Positions 17,100 through 25,162 of a DNA stretch of 64,000 nt are shown in pieces (within the stretch, counting starts at the first letter, position 1; each line of letters begins with the position of its first letter). Origin of the DNA: Harryflintia acetispora (GTDB lineage: Bacteria > Bacillota > Clostridia > Oscillospirales > Ruminococcaceae). Both the position numbers and the translations under genes were made by a program. The notes below the pieces were generated by a model that worked only from the letters and a program-made list of their open reading frames with translations, was not told the DNA's origin and searched no databases. The stretch is taken from NCBI GenBank assembly GCA_004340125.1, contig SLUK01000001.1:186001-250000 (forward strand). The letters are read 5' to 3'.

Positions 17100-17543
17100 T
17101 CAGTAAAGCCTAAAGAAAAAGATGATTAATCCATATACGAACCCGGCCGCGGTGCCATAGACGATCACCGGTCCCGCGATGGTGAACAGCTTGACGCCCA
17201 ACCCCAGCACGAGGCCCTCGCTCTTGAATTCGAGCGCCGGGGAGACCATGGCGTTGGCAAAGCCGGTGATCGGCACCAGGGTGCCGGCCCCGCCGTAGCG
17301 GGCAATCTTATCATAGACCTGCAGCCCGGTGAGCAGGGCGGAGAGCAGGATGAGCGTAACCGAGGTGGAGGAGGAAGCGATGTCCCGCTCGAGACCCATG
17401 GTGATGTAAAGGGTCTGGATCGCCTGCCCCAGCATACAGATGGCGCCGCCGATCACGAAGGCGCTGGGGATGGTAATATAACTTTTGGTGGACGGGGCGG
17501 CCTTGTCGGCCATACCCTGATAGTCCTTGGGAGTCAGTTTCAT
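17100..17543 (-). CDS. spoVAC: stage V sporulation protein AC (SpoVAC)
   Basis: Mechanosensitive-like membrane subunit of the SpoVA channel. The 147-aa protein starts MKLTPKDYQGMADKAAP, then has four hydrophobic segments including FVIGGAICMLGQAIQTLY, which parallels the SpoVAE segment. AGGAAGTGGGG lies upstream of ATG 17543. It is the first gene of the spoVAC-AD-AE operon. The tRNA-Pro locus begins about 120 nt further on, divergently. Confidence 0.95.
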   Translation of the reverse strand: MKLTPKDYQGMADKAAPSTKSYITIPSAFVIGGAICMLGQAIQTLYITMGLERDIASSSTSVTLILLSALLTGLQVYDKIARYGGAGTLVPITGFANAMVSPALEFKSEGLVLGLGVKLFTIAGPVIVYGTAAGFVYGLIIFFFRLY

Positions 17544-17665
17544 GAAAATGCCCCACTTCCTGTTTTAGAATTTGGTCTAGAATAGTTTTTCCGAGGCTCC
17601 TGCAAATTATCAGGAAACAGGCCGCTGCAAAACTTGCCAGCGCGGCGGACGGACATTTTGTTTCG

Positions 17666-17694
17666 TTGACATGAAATTTTAAATATTGTATAAT
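17666..17694 (+). promoter_or_regulatory. strong promoter of the tRNA-Pro locus
   Basis: Consensus TTGACA (17666-17671) and TATAAT (17689-17694) with a 17-nt spacer. It lies 35 nt before the broken tRNA-Pro half and 105 nt before the intact tRNA-Pro gene, so it could drive both. Confidence 0.9.
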
Positions 17695-17728
17695 ATTTGA
17701 GCGCCTTAAAGGCGAAAAGATGATATTG

Positions 17729-17767
17729 CCGGGTGTAGCGCAGTTGGTAGCGCGCGTGCTTTGGGAG
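17729..17767 (+). pseudogene. 5' half of a disrupted tRNA-Pro gene
   Basis: Acceptor strand, D-arm and 5' anticodon arm match the intact tRNA-Pro at 17799 except in the anticodon stem (CGTGC here, CCTGC there). The match stops after TTTGGGAG in the anticodon loop. The missing 3' half, with the pairing arm GCACG, is found at 46655-46699. Confidence 0.88.
17760..17767. other. attL core of the integrated element
   Basis: TTTGGGAG is the exact 8-bp stretch shared with 46655-46662. On the left it follows tRNA 5' sequence and on the right end it precedes tRNA 3' sequence, as expected for a crossover in the anticodon loop. Confidence 0.7.
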
Positions 17768-17798
17768 AATACGCCCAGGCCACCCCACAACTTCATAT

Positions 17799-17874
17799 CC
17801 GGGTGTAGCGCAGTTGGTAGCGCGCCTGCTTTGGGAGCAGGATGCCGCAGGTTCGAATCCTGTCACTCGGACCA
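17799..17874 (+). tRNA. tRNA-Pro (anticodon TGG), intact
   Basis: A 76-nt cloverleaf folds by eye: acceptor CCGGGTG/CACTCGG (one G-T), D-arm GCGC/GCGC, anticodon stem CCTGC/GCAGG with loop TTTGGGA (anticodon TGG), T-arm GCAGG/CCTGT with TTCGAAT loop, discriminator A and encoded CCA. It lies 31 nt inside the left boundary of the element and is followed by an intrinsic terminator. Confidence 0.95.
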
Positions 17875-17884
17875 CCTTTCTTAG

Positions 17885-17910
17885 AAAAACCGTCTAAATA
17901 GGCGGTTTTT
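17885..17910 (+). terminator. tRNA-Pro terminator
   Basis: AAAAACCG and CGGTTTTT form an 8-bp stem ending in T5, 10 nt after the tRNA CCA. Confidence 0.8.
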
Positions 17911-18009
17911 CTTCGTTTTTAGTTCACTTTTTGCGGTTTGGACGATTGCTGTTTCGTGGTGGTTTTGAGACGAAAAAGTGGTTGGGGTACGAGCGACTGG
18001 AACAGCCAA

Positions 18010-18029
18010 ATCCCTAACCCATCCCTAAC
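18010..18029. repeat. short tandem direct repeat near the left element end
   Basis: ATCCCTAAC occurs twice with an 11-bp period (18010 and 18021). Short direct repeats close to an att core can be integrase arm-binding sites; this is only a position-based guess. The rest of the gap between the tRNA terminator and 18192 shows nothing else I can name. Confidence 0.3.
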
Positions 18030-18191
18030 GGCTAAATATCGTACTTTTGAGGCGTATAACAATCGATCATCATATTGCTTTCATATTAGTTACATGATAG
18101 CATAAAGGCAAGATTGTCACATTATGCCGATAGTCTGTACAGCATTGTCTTTCGCATAGACTATTAGGATTGTTTTGCAAGGAGTTTCGCT

Positions 18192-19919
18192 ATGGATGCA
18201 CATAAAGCAATTATCACAAATATTTTCAATAACTCTACGCTTATAGAAGTACCCTTCTTCCAGCGATCCTATGTTTGGAAAGCGGATCTTTGGGCACGGA
18301 TGATTGAAGATATGGAGTATATCGTCAAGACAAATAAGCCTCACTTCTTTGGATCTATCATTCTGAAGGAAGGCCGCAGACCACATCCTGGCGAAAATTT
18401 TACTGACTGCAGAACGATTGTAGATGGGCAGCAACGACTGACAACCTTTCTTCTTTTTATGAAAGTTCTGTGTTTGAAACTCGGCCAATCTACGACTTTT
18501 GATTGCCAGTTTAGAATTATGGGGCAGTCAATTGCTTTGCGCCACGGGAGAAATGATATTGAAGCTTTCGAAAGAGTTATGGCTTCTACATCCGCAGATA
18601 AAATAGACAACCCTGCGCCTCAGTCCAGAATTATTGAAGCGTATAATTACTTTGTTGACCATATTGATGAGAATAAGCTCAACATTATGATGGTCATGAT
18701 GAATGCCCAATTCGTGCGAATTGATTTGAATGCAGACGAAGACGAACAGCAAATTTTTAACACAATCAATTCTCTTGGCGTTAATTTAACAACCTCGGAG
18801 CTGCTGAAAAACTACTTTTTCAGCAGAGATACCATTAGCGAATATGAGGCAAAATGGGCCTCTGTTTTTGAAAAAGATGACGATGCAAAATCCTATTGGG
18901 ATACAGAGATTGAAACTGGTCGAATGAAGCGTGCCATCATTGACATCTTTTTTGACTCTTTTTTCCAGATTTTTATTCAGGACAAGCGATACAATATCAG
19001 CAATGACGATAAGATCATGTATGCCAGAGTTGATAGTTTGGCACAATCCTATCAACATTTTATCGACCATTATTGCGGTGGAGACAAAAGCGTTATACTT
19101 AGCCAAATGAAGGATTATGCCCTCTGTTTTAGAACCATATTTAATCCAGACACCTGTGGGGTAAGTGTTCCGGGCACATTTGGTATTGAGCGTTTAAATA
19201 TAATAATCTTTGGGTTAAAGACATCTACGCTCATTCCCTACACACTGTATATTGCCAAGAATGTGTATAGTGAGGATGAACGAAATGCCATGTATGGCAT
19301 TCTGGAAAGCTACATCATGCGCAGAATGGTCGTTCATTCACTAACAAAAAACTATAACAACCTGTTCACTTCTCTGATTCGTAATGAGGTTTTGGATTCC
19401 GCCTCTTTGGTAGCCAAGCTCCACAGCGGAAATGACGCAACAACATATATTCCTACTAATGAGGAGTTATTGGACGGGTTCCAAAAATCTAAGCTGACCA
19501 ACCTGCAAACCAGAGGTATTCTTTACCTCATCGAAAGCTATATCCGCCCTGCAAATAGTGCAACTTTGCTTCTTGGTTTTGATGGGTATAGCTTGGAACA
19601 TCTCATGCCAAAGAAATGGAGAAACAACTGGTCCGCCTGCGCCTCAGATGAAATTGCAAAGCAAAGAGATTCAAAGCTACTGACATTAGGAAATCTTGCG
19701 ATCATTCCTCAAGCGCTAAATGCGTCAATACGAGATAGTGATTGGACTACAAAAAAGTCTGGAAAAGGTGCAAATAAGCCAGGGCTTGAAGCCTGCGCCA
19801 AGGGACTGGTTACCTTAAATGCCGTTTTATTGGAAGACGAATGGACAGAGGAAAAAATTGATGCCAGAGCTAAGTGGCTACATGAGATAGCAGAAACACT
19901 TTGGAATATTCAACCCTAA
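18192..19919 (+). CDS. GmrSD-like type IV restriction protein (DUF262 + DUF1524)
   Basis: The 575-aa protein has an N-terminal DUF262 (ParB-like NTPase) domain with PFFQRSYVW and the signature DGQQR at residues 78-82. Its C-terminal DUF1524 His-Me nuclease domain has EHLMPKKW starting near residue 469, then GNLAIIPQALN. This fused architecture is that of GmrSD/BrxU-type enzymes, which cut modified phage DNA using a nucleotide. AAGGAG lies upstream of ATG 18192. It is a lone rightward gene in AT-rich DNA at the left end of the element, separated from the BREX operon by the mobility genes. The modification it recognises cannot be read from sequence. Confidence 0.88.
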   Translation: MDAHKAIITNIFNNSTLIEVPFFQRSYVWKADLWARMIEDMEYIVKTNKPHFFGSIILKEGRRPHPGENFTDCRTIVDGQQRLTTFLLFMKVLCLKLGQSTTFDCQFRIMGQSIALRHGRNDIEAFERVMASTSADKIDNPAPQSRIIEAYNYFVDHIDENKLNIMMVMMNAQFVRIDLNADEDEQQIFNTINSLGVNLTTSELLKNYFFSRDTISEYEAKWASVFEKDDDAKSYWDTEIETGRMKRAIIDIFFDSFFQIFIQDKRYNISNDDKIMYARVDSLAQSYQHFIDHYCGGDKSVILSQMKDYALCFRTIFNPDTCGVSVPGTFGIERLNIIIFGLKTSTLIPYTLYIAKNVYSEDERNAMYGILESYIMRRMVVHSLTKNYNNLFTSLIRNEVLDSASLVAKLHSGNDATTYIPTNEELLDGFQKSKLTNLQTRGILYLIESYIRPANSATLLLGFDGYSLEHLMPKKWRNNWSACASDEIAKQRDSKLLTLGNLAIIPQALNASIRDSDWTTKKSGKGANKPGLEACAKGLVTLNAVLLEDEWTEEKIDARAKWLHEIAETLWNIQP

Positions 19920-19923
19920 AACA

Positions 19924-19969
19924 AAGCATAGCGCCAAGGAATGGTAATACCTCCTTTGGCGCTATGCTT
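19924..19969. terminator. bidirectional terminator between GmrSD-like gene and integrase
   Basis: AAGCATAGCGCCAAGGA pairs with TCCTTTGGCGCTATGCTT around a short loop, between two convergent genes. Confidence 0.85.
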
Positions 19970-19974
19970 GTTTC

Positions 19975-21204
19975 TTATCCCACCCTCTCGAACGGTATCA
20001 CCTTGCACCGGCTCTCCTCCGGAGGTTCGGGAGGCTCCGGTTCTGGCTTGGCCGTGGCCGTTTCCATGAAGCCGCCGATTTTCTCCGCTGCACCTCTTTG
20101 CATATCATTGGTGATGTGTGTATAGGTGTCGAGGGTAAATCCGGCGCTGTAGTGGCCAAGCATGCTGGACAGCGTCTTCACATCCACGCCGCTGGAGAGG
20201 GCCATGGTGGCGAAGGTGTGACGCAGATCGTGGAAGCGAACATGCTCCTCAATGCCCGCCTTCGCCAGCAGTTTCCGGTTGATCCTGGACACCGCGTCCG
20301 GACTCCAGTAGCCGCCGGTGCGGGGCGACGGGAACAGGATGGGATTGTCGGGGTGCTGTTCATGCTCCCGCACCAGCAAGGCCACCGCCTGCTGGGACAG
20401 TGCCACCTTGCGGACGGAGTTCTTGGTTTTTGGCTCTGTCACCACCAGCTCCCCGCCGATGCGGGTAACCTGCTTGCTCACTGAGAGGATACGATCTTTC
20501 ACATTCAGGTCGTCCCACCGGAGCGCCAGCAATTCCCCCCGCCGCAGGCCGCTGGACAGTTCCAGGTAGAACATGGGCAGGACACCGTACTTCTCCGCCT
20601 CGCTGAGATATACCCCCAGTTTCTCCGGCGGGATGATGGTCATCTCCTTTTTCTCCTTGGGCGGGATGCGGCAGTTGTCGCAGAGATTGTAGGGAATGAT
20701 TCGCTCCTTGACCGCCTGCTTGAGCGCCGAGGAGAGCACCATATGGATGCGCCGCACTGTGCTTCCAGACAGGGCCGTGTCGGTCTTTTTCTCGAACCGC
20801 TGCACCCGCCCTTTTGTCTTGGAATCGTTGTACATCTTCTGGATCTGGATGGCGGTGAGCCGTTTGAGTTTTACTCCTCCGATAGCCGGTACGATGTGGT
20901 TTTCGATCATGTTCTCATAGGTCTTTGCGGTATTGGGCCGGATCACCGGCTTGCTGTAGGTTTCAAACCACAGCCGGCACCACTCCGCTACCGTGTAGTC
21001 CTCGTTGTGGTTCACCGGGATGCCCCGGTTGTCCCGGATGGCTTTCGCCAGCTTTTCCTTGCACTCGGCCTGTGTCCTGGCGGACACGCTTTTCTGAATG
21101 GCGCGGCCGGTGTTGGGATCGATGCCCTGAGTGTATCTGCCCTCCCAGCGGCCGTTGGGCTTTCTGCGGATGCTGCCCTCGCCGTTTGCTCGTTTCTTTG
21201 CCAT
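19975..21204 (-). CDS. tyrosine site-specific integrase
   Basis: A 409-aa integrase with an N-terminal arm-binding region (GEGSIRRKPNGRWEGRYT), a core-binding domain (~70-180) and a catalytic domain. Active-site residues are visible: R221 (SGLRRGE), H325 and R328 (HDLRHT), H351 (LGHY) and nucleophile Y361 (LDTYTH). It is the best candidate for the enzyme that recombines the tRNA-Pro att core. The excisionase-like gene lies just upstream on the same strand, and the start follows GGAGGGATGAAC. Confidence 0.95.
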   Translation of the reverse strand: MAKKRANGEGSIRRKPNGRWEGRYTQGIDPNTGRAIQKSVSARTQAECKEKLAKAIRDNRGIPVNHNEDYTVAEWCRLWFETYSKPVIRPNTAKTYENMIENHIVPAIGGVKLKRLTAIQIQKMYNDSKTKGRVQRFEKKTDTALSGSTVRRIHMVLSSALKQAVKERIIPYNLCDNCRIPPKEKKEMTIIPPEKLGVYLSEAEKYGVLPMFYLELSSGLRRGELLALRWDDLNVKDRILSVSKQVTRIGGELVVTEPKTKNSVRKVALSQQAVALLVREHEQHPDNPILFPSPRTGGYWSPDAVSRINRKLLAKAGIEEHVRFHDLRHTFATMALSSGVDVKTLSSMLGHYSAGFTLDTYTHITNDMQRGAAEKIGGFMETATAKPEPEPPEPPEESRCKVIPFERVG

Positions 21205-21260
21205 TGTTCATCCCTCCTTTGGCAACACAAACAAATACCACAGAATCTTTGAAATAGCCA

Positions 21261-21479
21261 CTAAAATATTTCAGTCTTTTTAGCCGCCTGCTCATCGATC
21301 CACGCCATGAACTTATCACGGGGGACGATGATCCGGCTGCCCAGGGTGATGGTGGGGAAATCCTGCCGGTGGGCCACCTCGTAGGCGTGGGCCAGCCCGA
21401 TGCCCAGCACATCAGCCACATCCTGCACGGTCAGCATCAGGGGCAGCTCCTCAAAAGAGTGATATTTGGATCGCTTCAT
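21261..21479 (-). CDS. excisionase-like helix-turn-helix protein
   Basis: A 72-aa MerR-like winged HTH protein of the excisionase family (LTVQDVADVLGIGLAHAYEVAHRQDFPTI region, then GSRIIVPRDKFMAWIDEQ). It precedes the integrase on the same strand with a 56-nt gap, the usual xis-int order. AAAGGAGTTCC lies before the ATG. Copy 1 of the 29-nt repeat (21515-21543) sits just upstream of this leader. Confidence 0.85.
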   Translation of the reverse strand: MKRSKYHSFEELPLMLTVQDVADVLGIGLAHAYEVAHRQDFPTITLGSRIIVPRDKFMAWIDEQAAKKTEIF

Positions 21480-21514
21480 GGAACTCCTTTCTGCCTTCCC
21501 AGTGGGAAGGGCTT

Positions 21515-21543
21515 ATTCTTTGTTTATGCGGCTCATTTACTGC
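21515..21543 (-). repeat. 29-nt element repeat, copy 1
   Basis: Read on -, GCAG, then AAT, then CCGCATAAACAAAGAAT. It lies between the relaxase stop and the excisionase leader. Related copies are at 25896, 42630 and 46417, all in the same orientation. Confidence 0.75.
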
Positions 21544-21548
21544 ACTGC

Positions 21549-23324
21549 TTACAGAGTTTGAGCGGGACCCTGTTCTCCCGGATCGTCCGGCTTTTGGCCC
21601 AGGGCGATCTTCTTCTGACGGATTTTCTGGCGCAGCTTCCGGTCGGTCCGCTGGCTGCCCGGCGGGACAGGGGGTACCGAGTTGTCCTGGAAGATCTGCC
21701 CCAGCTGATGGAGCAGCCTGGTGGCGGTCAGCAGAAGGTGAGGGCTTTGGGATTCACCGGCGTGTTCCAGGAAGAACCGGGCATACGGATTTCCCTGTTC
21801 TGCCGCCATCTCAAACCAGCGGTATGCCTTTTCCCGGTCTTGCTCCACATCTTTTCCCATGAGATACAGCTTGCCCAGAATGTACTGAGCGAACGAGCTG
21901 CCCTGTTTAGCAGAGACGGTCAGGTACCCCAGCGCTTTCGGCACATCTTTGGAAACCAGCTCTCCCTGAAGATACAGTTTTCCCAACCGATAGGCGGCAG
22001 CCGGATTCCCCTGAGCTGCCGCTTTTTCGTACCAGGTGACTGCCTCCACCATCCGCTTCTGCGTTTCCAGCAGCCTTCCCAGAGCATACTGGGAGAAATC
22101 ATAACCGGCTTCGGCACCCCGGCGAAACCACAGTTCCGCCTGTTCATCGTCTGGAAACACCCCCAGCCCGTCCCGCCAGCACTTTCCAAGCTGGTGAGCA
22201 GCCGCCGGGAAGCCATCTTCCCAGATCTGTTCCAATGCCCGCACCTGTTTTGCTTTTTCGGTTTCTGCGCTGTCCCACCGTGACAGGACTTCCCTGGCGT
22301 TCCGGTAGACTTCCCACATCTCCTGCCAGGAGTCCTCCTCCCGGAGTGCCGCTTCCTGTTCCCCGTCCATCTCCTCTGTCCTGTCTTCGTCCTCGAAGGT
22401 GAACACCTCCAACCGCAGATTCTCCGCCTCCCGGATTACCAAGTTCTTGACGGCACGGAACTCCTTCTGCCGGGAGAGGGGCTGGTGCTCCCGAGGTGTA
22501 TCCTTGTAGTACCGTTCCACCTCGTCCCGGAGCCGGTTCCACTCCTCATAGCAGGCCACCACCTCCGGCAGCTTTGCCAGCTCATCCACGATGGCGTCCA
22601 CCTGTGTCTTCACCGGTTTCTTCAGATACCCATAGATCTTTTTCCCTTTGGTATCCCCCAGCATTTGGGACAGCCTGTCCATCTGCTCCGCAATCACCGG
22701 ACTGTCGCAGAGCCCCGTTTTCATCTCCCCGATGAGACGGCTCATGGCCTCCATGGCTGTATCCCGCACCTGCTGATAGGAGAGGTCCTTCTCCCGATAG
22801 AGGGAGAGCAGCTCGTCCTGAAAGATGGCCTCTGACAGCTCCGAGCGCATCTTCTCGATTCCCTTCCCGGTCAGGTACCCCTGCTTCGGGTCCCTGGACC
22901 AGACCATCATGTGGATGTGGGGGTGGTGCTTCTCGTCATGGAAGGCGGCGCACCAACGGAAGTCCCCGGGTGAGATCTTCATCGCCGCCGCCAGTTCTGT
23001 CTGGTGAGCCAGCAGCAGCCTGCGCCAGCTCTCGCCGGTATCGTATCCCAGTCGGACGGCGTCCTCCCGTCTCAGCGAGTAGATGAAGGTCCACACCGGA
23101 GCGTTGTGACTGCTGATCTCTTTCATCATCTCCGCCAGGTCCGCGGTGCCATCCGCGGAAAACAATCCATGGGAACGGGGACGCTCCGCCATGTATTCCA
23201 GATAGCCGCTTCCCGCCCCGGGCTCGATCCGCTCCACACCATCCCGGGTAGCGATGTACCGTACATACTGTTCGCCGCCGCTGCCCGGCTGGATGTAGCC
23301 GGACTTTTGAATCAGGCCCTTCAT
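21549..23324 (-). CDS. MobP-type relaxase with C-terminal Sel1 repeats
   Basis: Nicks oriT and leads DNA transfer. The N-terminal ~230 residues form a relaxase domain with Y20 as a possible nucleophile (GGEQYVRYIAT) and the histidine triad HHPHIH at residues 133-138. After a coiled, charged middle region, residues ~370-560 contain about four Sel1-like repeats (AAYRLGKLYLQG, AQYILGKLYLMG and similar). The architecture resembles relaxases often annotated MobP3 in Firmicute mobile elements. It overlaps the upstream Mob protein gene by 4 nt (ATGA), so the two are translated together. Confidence 0.9.
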   Translation of the reverse strand: MKGLIQKSGYIQPGSGGEQYVRYIATRDGVERIEPGAGSGYLEYMAERPRSHGLFSADGTADLAEMMKEISSHNAPVWTFIYSLRREDAVRLGYDTGESWRRLLLAHQTELAAAMKISPGDFRWCAAFHDEKHHPHIHMMVWSRDPKQGYLTGKGIEKMRSELSEAIFQDELLSLYREKDLSYQQVRDTAMEAMSRLIGEMKTGLCDSPVIAEQMDRLSQMLGDTKGKKIYGYLKKPVKTQVDAIVDELAKLPEVVACYEEWNRLRDEVERYYKDTPREHQPLSRQKEFRAVKNLVIREAENLRLEVFTFEDEDRTEEMDGEQEAALREEDSWQEMWEVYRNAREVLSRWDSAETEKAKQVRALEQIWEDGFPAAAHQLGKCWRDGLGVFPDDEQAELWFRRGAEAGYDFSQYALGRLLETQKRMVEAVTWYEKAAAQGNPAAAYRLGKLYLQGELVSKDVPKALGYLTVSAKQGSSFAQYILGKLYLMGKDVEQDREKAYRWFEMAAEQGNPYARFFLEHAGESQSPHLLLTATRLLHQLGQIFQDNSVPPVPPGSQRTDRKLRQKIRQKKIALGQKPDDPGEQGPAQTL

Positions 23325-23731
23325 TCTCTCGCCCCCTTCTGATACCGGAGCGCATCCAGGAAGTCAATCTCCCCGTTGGTTTCCTTCACATTTTTCACGC
23401 ACTTGACCCGCAGTTTCTGCAGCATATCCTCGTCCATCTCGAAATAGAAAGCTACCAGATTTGCCATCAGGTTTTCGTCCACCGCCTGTTTGAACAGCTG
23501 GCGGCCGATCCGTTTCCCGAAGGCATCCAGTTTTCCCTCCAGCACCTGAGCCAGTACCCGGGGCAGATATTCGTCCGCCCTCTCTGCGTCCAGATAGCCG
23601 GAATAGAATCGGATGGCCTTTTCGATGTATTCATTTTTGGTGGAGCAGTTGTCCTTCTGATACCGCTCCTCCACCAGTTCCCAGGCAGCATCCGTCAGCC
23701 AGACGGTGTGCCGGTTCTTCTCTCCTTTCAT
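23321..23731 (-). CDS. relaxosome accessory protein (MobC-like, probable RHH)
   Basis: A 136-aa protein whose start (HTVWLTDAAWELVEERYQKDNCSTKNEYIEKAIRFY region) looks like a ribbon-helix-helix DNA-binding domain, followed by helices. It overlaps the relaxase by 4 nt and lies next to a noncoding region with a strong inverted repeat, the normal setting for a protein that binds oriT. The family name is inferred from position and fold pattern, not from a clear signature. Confidence 0.75.
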   Translation of the reverse strand: MKGEKNRHTVWLTDAAWELVEERYQKDNCSTKNEYIEKAIRFYSGYLDAERADEYLPRVLAQVLEGKLDAFGKRIGRQLFKQAVDENLMANLVAFYFEMDEDMLQKLRVKCVKNVKETNGEIDFLDALRYQKGARE

Positions 23732-24058
23732 CTTTCAAAACTCCTCCTTTCTCAAAACAGCGTCGCCCCATCCCGGCCAAACAGCCGTATTTAGGGGCTT
23801 TTTCCCAATATCAGCGTCAAGGCTCCCTTTGGAGCAGGGAAAAAGCGTCAGTCCCGATCCCCGAAAACCGCCCGCACCGCGGGAGGTTGTGCCCGCCCTG
23901 ACGCATAACAGCGTCAGGGCTTTCTCCTGCTTCTCGTTTTTCCGACCACTTCAACCTGAATTGCTGGCCAGAATTGGCCCAAATCCGTCCGGAAAGCCCA
24001 GGCGGGACCAGGGACTCTGCCCCGCCCCCAAGGAGGGCACACAGCCCCTCACAGGCCG
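23732..24058 (-). other. candidate origin of transfer (oriT) region
   Basis: A 327-nt GC-rich gap directly upstream of the mob operon. It contains a perfect 10-bp inverted repeat, GCCCTGACGC and GCGTCAGGGC, around ATAACA at 23895-23920. Partial copies of the same motif (GCGTCA, TGACGC) lie nearby at about 23815 and 23860. Inverted repeats next to relaxosome genes are typical of oriT. I could not identify the nic site. Confidence 0.5.
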
Positions 24059-24421
24059 TTATGCGGGGCGATTCTCCCTTTGTCGAAGGGTCCCGCCCTG
24101 CGGCAGAAACAGCCGGCAGTACTCATCCAACCCGGACACTACCCCCAAGCGGGTCATCTCTCCCCACAGCAGGATTCGGAACACCACCCTCTCATAACAG
24201 GCGGACATCTCTCCCCGGCGCTCCCTGGCAAAGGCTTTCTGCTCATCGGTGAGACCTCCCTGGTTCTCATCGCAGAGGAAAAGTGCCACAGCATTTTCAT
24301 CGATGGGCTCCTGATGGGTACGGTTCCAGCTGCTGACGATGTACCGCCTGGTATCCACCGCGCGCATGGACGACAGCAGCAGGTCCTGCCGGATCACCTC
24401 TTCCATCAGATTTTTCAGCAT
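24059..24421 (-). CDS. conserved-looking mobile-element protein of unknown function
   Basis: A 120-aa protein that I do not recognise. It looks soluble and helical, with a Trp/Arg-rich N-terminal part (RRYIVSSWNRTHQEP) and no membrane segment. It overlaps the HTH gene upstream by 7 nt, so both are in one operon, and it lies next to the candidate oriT. A role in replication or maintenance of the excised element is possible but unsupported. Confidence 0.6.
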   Translation of the reverse strand: MLKNLMEEVIRQDLLLSSMRAVDTRRYIVSSWNRTHQEPIDENAVALFLCDENQGGLTDEQKAFARERRGEMSACYERVVFRILLWGEMTRLGVVSGLDEYCRLFLPQGGTLRQRENRPA

Positions 24422-24855
24422 ACCGTTTCACCTTCTTCCTTATGCAGATGATCCATTCGCTGCCGCGCCTGATACCGCTCCATCTCCAGATCTGCCATCC
24501 TCAGCTGCCGCTCATAAAAGGCCTGGACAGCAGCCTGGATGGGACAGATGGTGAAGAGGAGATTGCCGTTGAGGGTTTTACCGTCCCGGCTGAGCACCTT
24601 TGTGCGCTGGGTACGGATGAGCCCCTTCTCCTCCAGGCTGCGGACATATTTGGCGACGGTGTTCTTGCTCACCCCCACCGCTTTGCCGATGGCCTCGTAG
24701 CTGGGGTAGCACTGGAAGGTCTGCCGGTCCTCTGTACGCAGCAGGTAGCAGTAGACAGCGATCTCCCCAGGGCTCAGCCCCAGAATAAAAATTTCATTGG
24801 GAACTGGAAAAAAGTTTTTGAGCGGCTCCCGCTTCGGCCACTTTTGAAACCCCAT
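24415..24855 (-). CDS. winged helix-turn-helix protein, replication-initiator-like N-terminus
   Basis: A 146-aa protein that begins FQKWPKREPLKNFFPVPNEIF, then PGEIAVYCYLLRTED, and an HTH (YEAIGKAVGVSKNTVAKYVRSLEEKGLI). This layout is common to HTH proteins of plasmid and IME replication modules. ATG 24855 is used because AGGAGGTATTTT precedes it; 17 in-frame codons upstream precede that site. Function could be replication or regulation; the full initiator domain is absent. Confidence 0.75.
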   Translation of the reverse strand: MGFQKWPKREPLKNFFPVPNEIFILGLSPGEIAVYCYLLRTEDRQTFQCYPSYEAIGKAVGVSKNTVAKYVRSLEEKGLIRTQRTKVLSRDGKTLNGNLLFTICPIQAAVQAFYERQLRMADLEMERYQARQRMDHLHKEEGETVC

Positions 24856-25162
24856 AAAATACCTCCTGACAATTTTTCTGTTTGATGTATCAATTTCTTT
24901 CCGCATTGCCGCCGGAAAGGTCCGGCAGTAATCGGGTACTCCCTTTCTGTTCTTCCGCCTTCCCTGGCAGAAATCTTTACCTGCACATGACTCTCACCTC
25001 CCGCTTTCCACTGGTTTTCATATTGCTGATCCGGGCTTTTCGGGACCTGTCCGTAAAAAGCCCCTCACTACTCATCCAAGCACTGTAGCCGTATGACATA
25101 GTTTTGACATAAAATAAGAGCGCCTGCCCGTAGGCAAACGCTCTTGGTCTGAGGAAACAGAT
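24856..25162. other. noncoding stretch between HTH gene and DUF1653 gene
   Basis: About 300 nt. It holds the Shine-Dalgarno of the HTH gene at one end and a terminator hairpin at the other (25116-25145). No gene, RNA or other repeat is supported in between. Confidence 0.5.
25116..25145 (-). terminator. terminator after the DUF1653 gene
   Basis: AAGAGCG and CGCTCTT stem, with an inner GCCTNC/GNAGGC pairing, followed on the - strand by TTATTTTAT. Confidence 0.7.
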
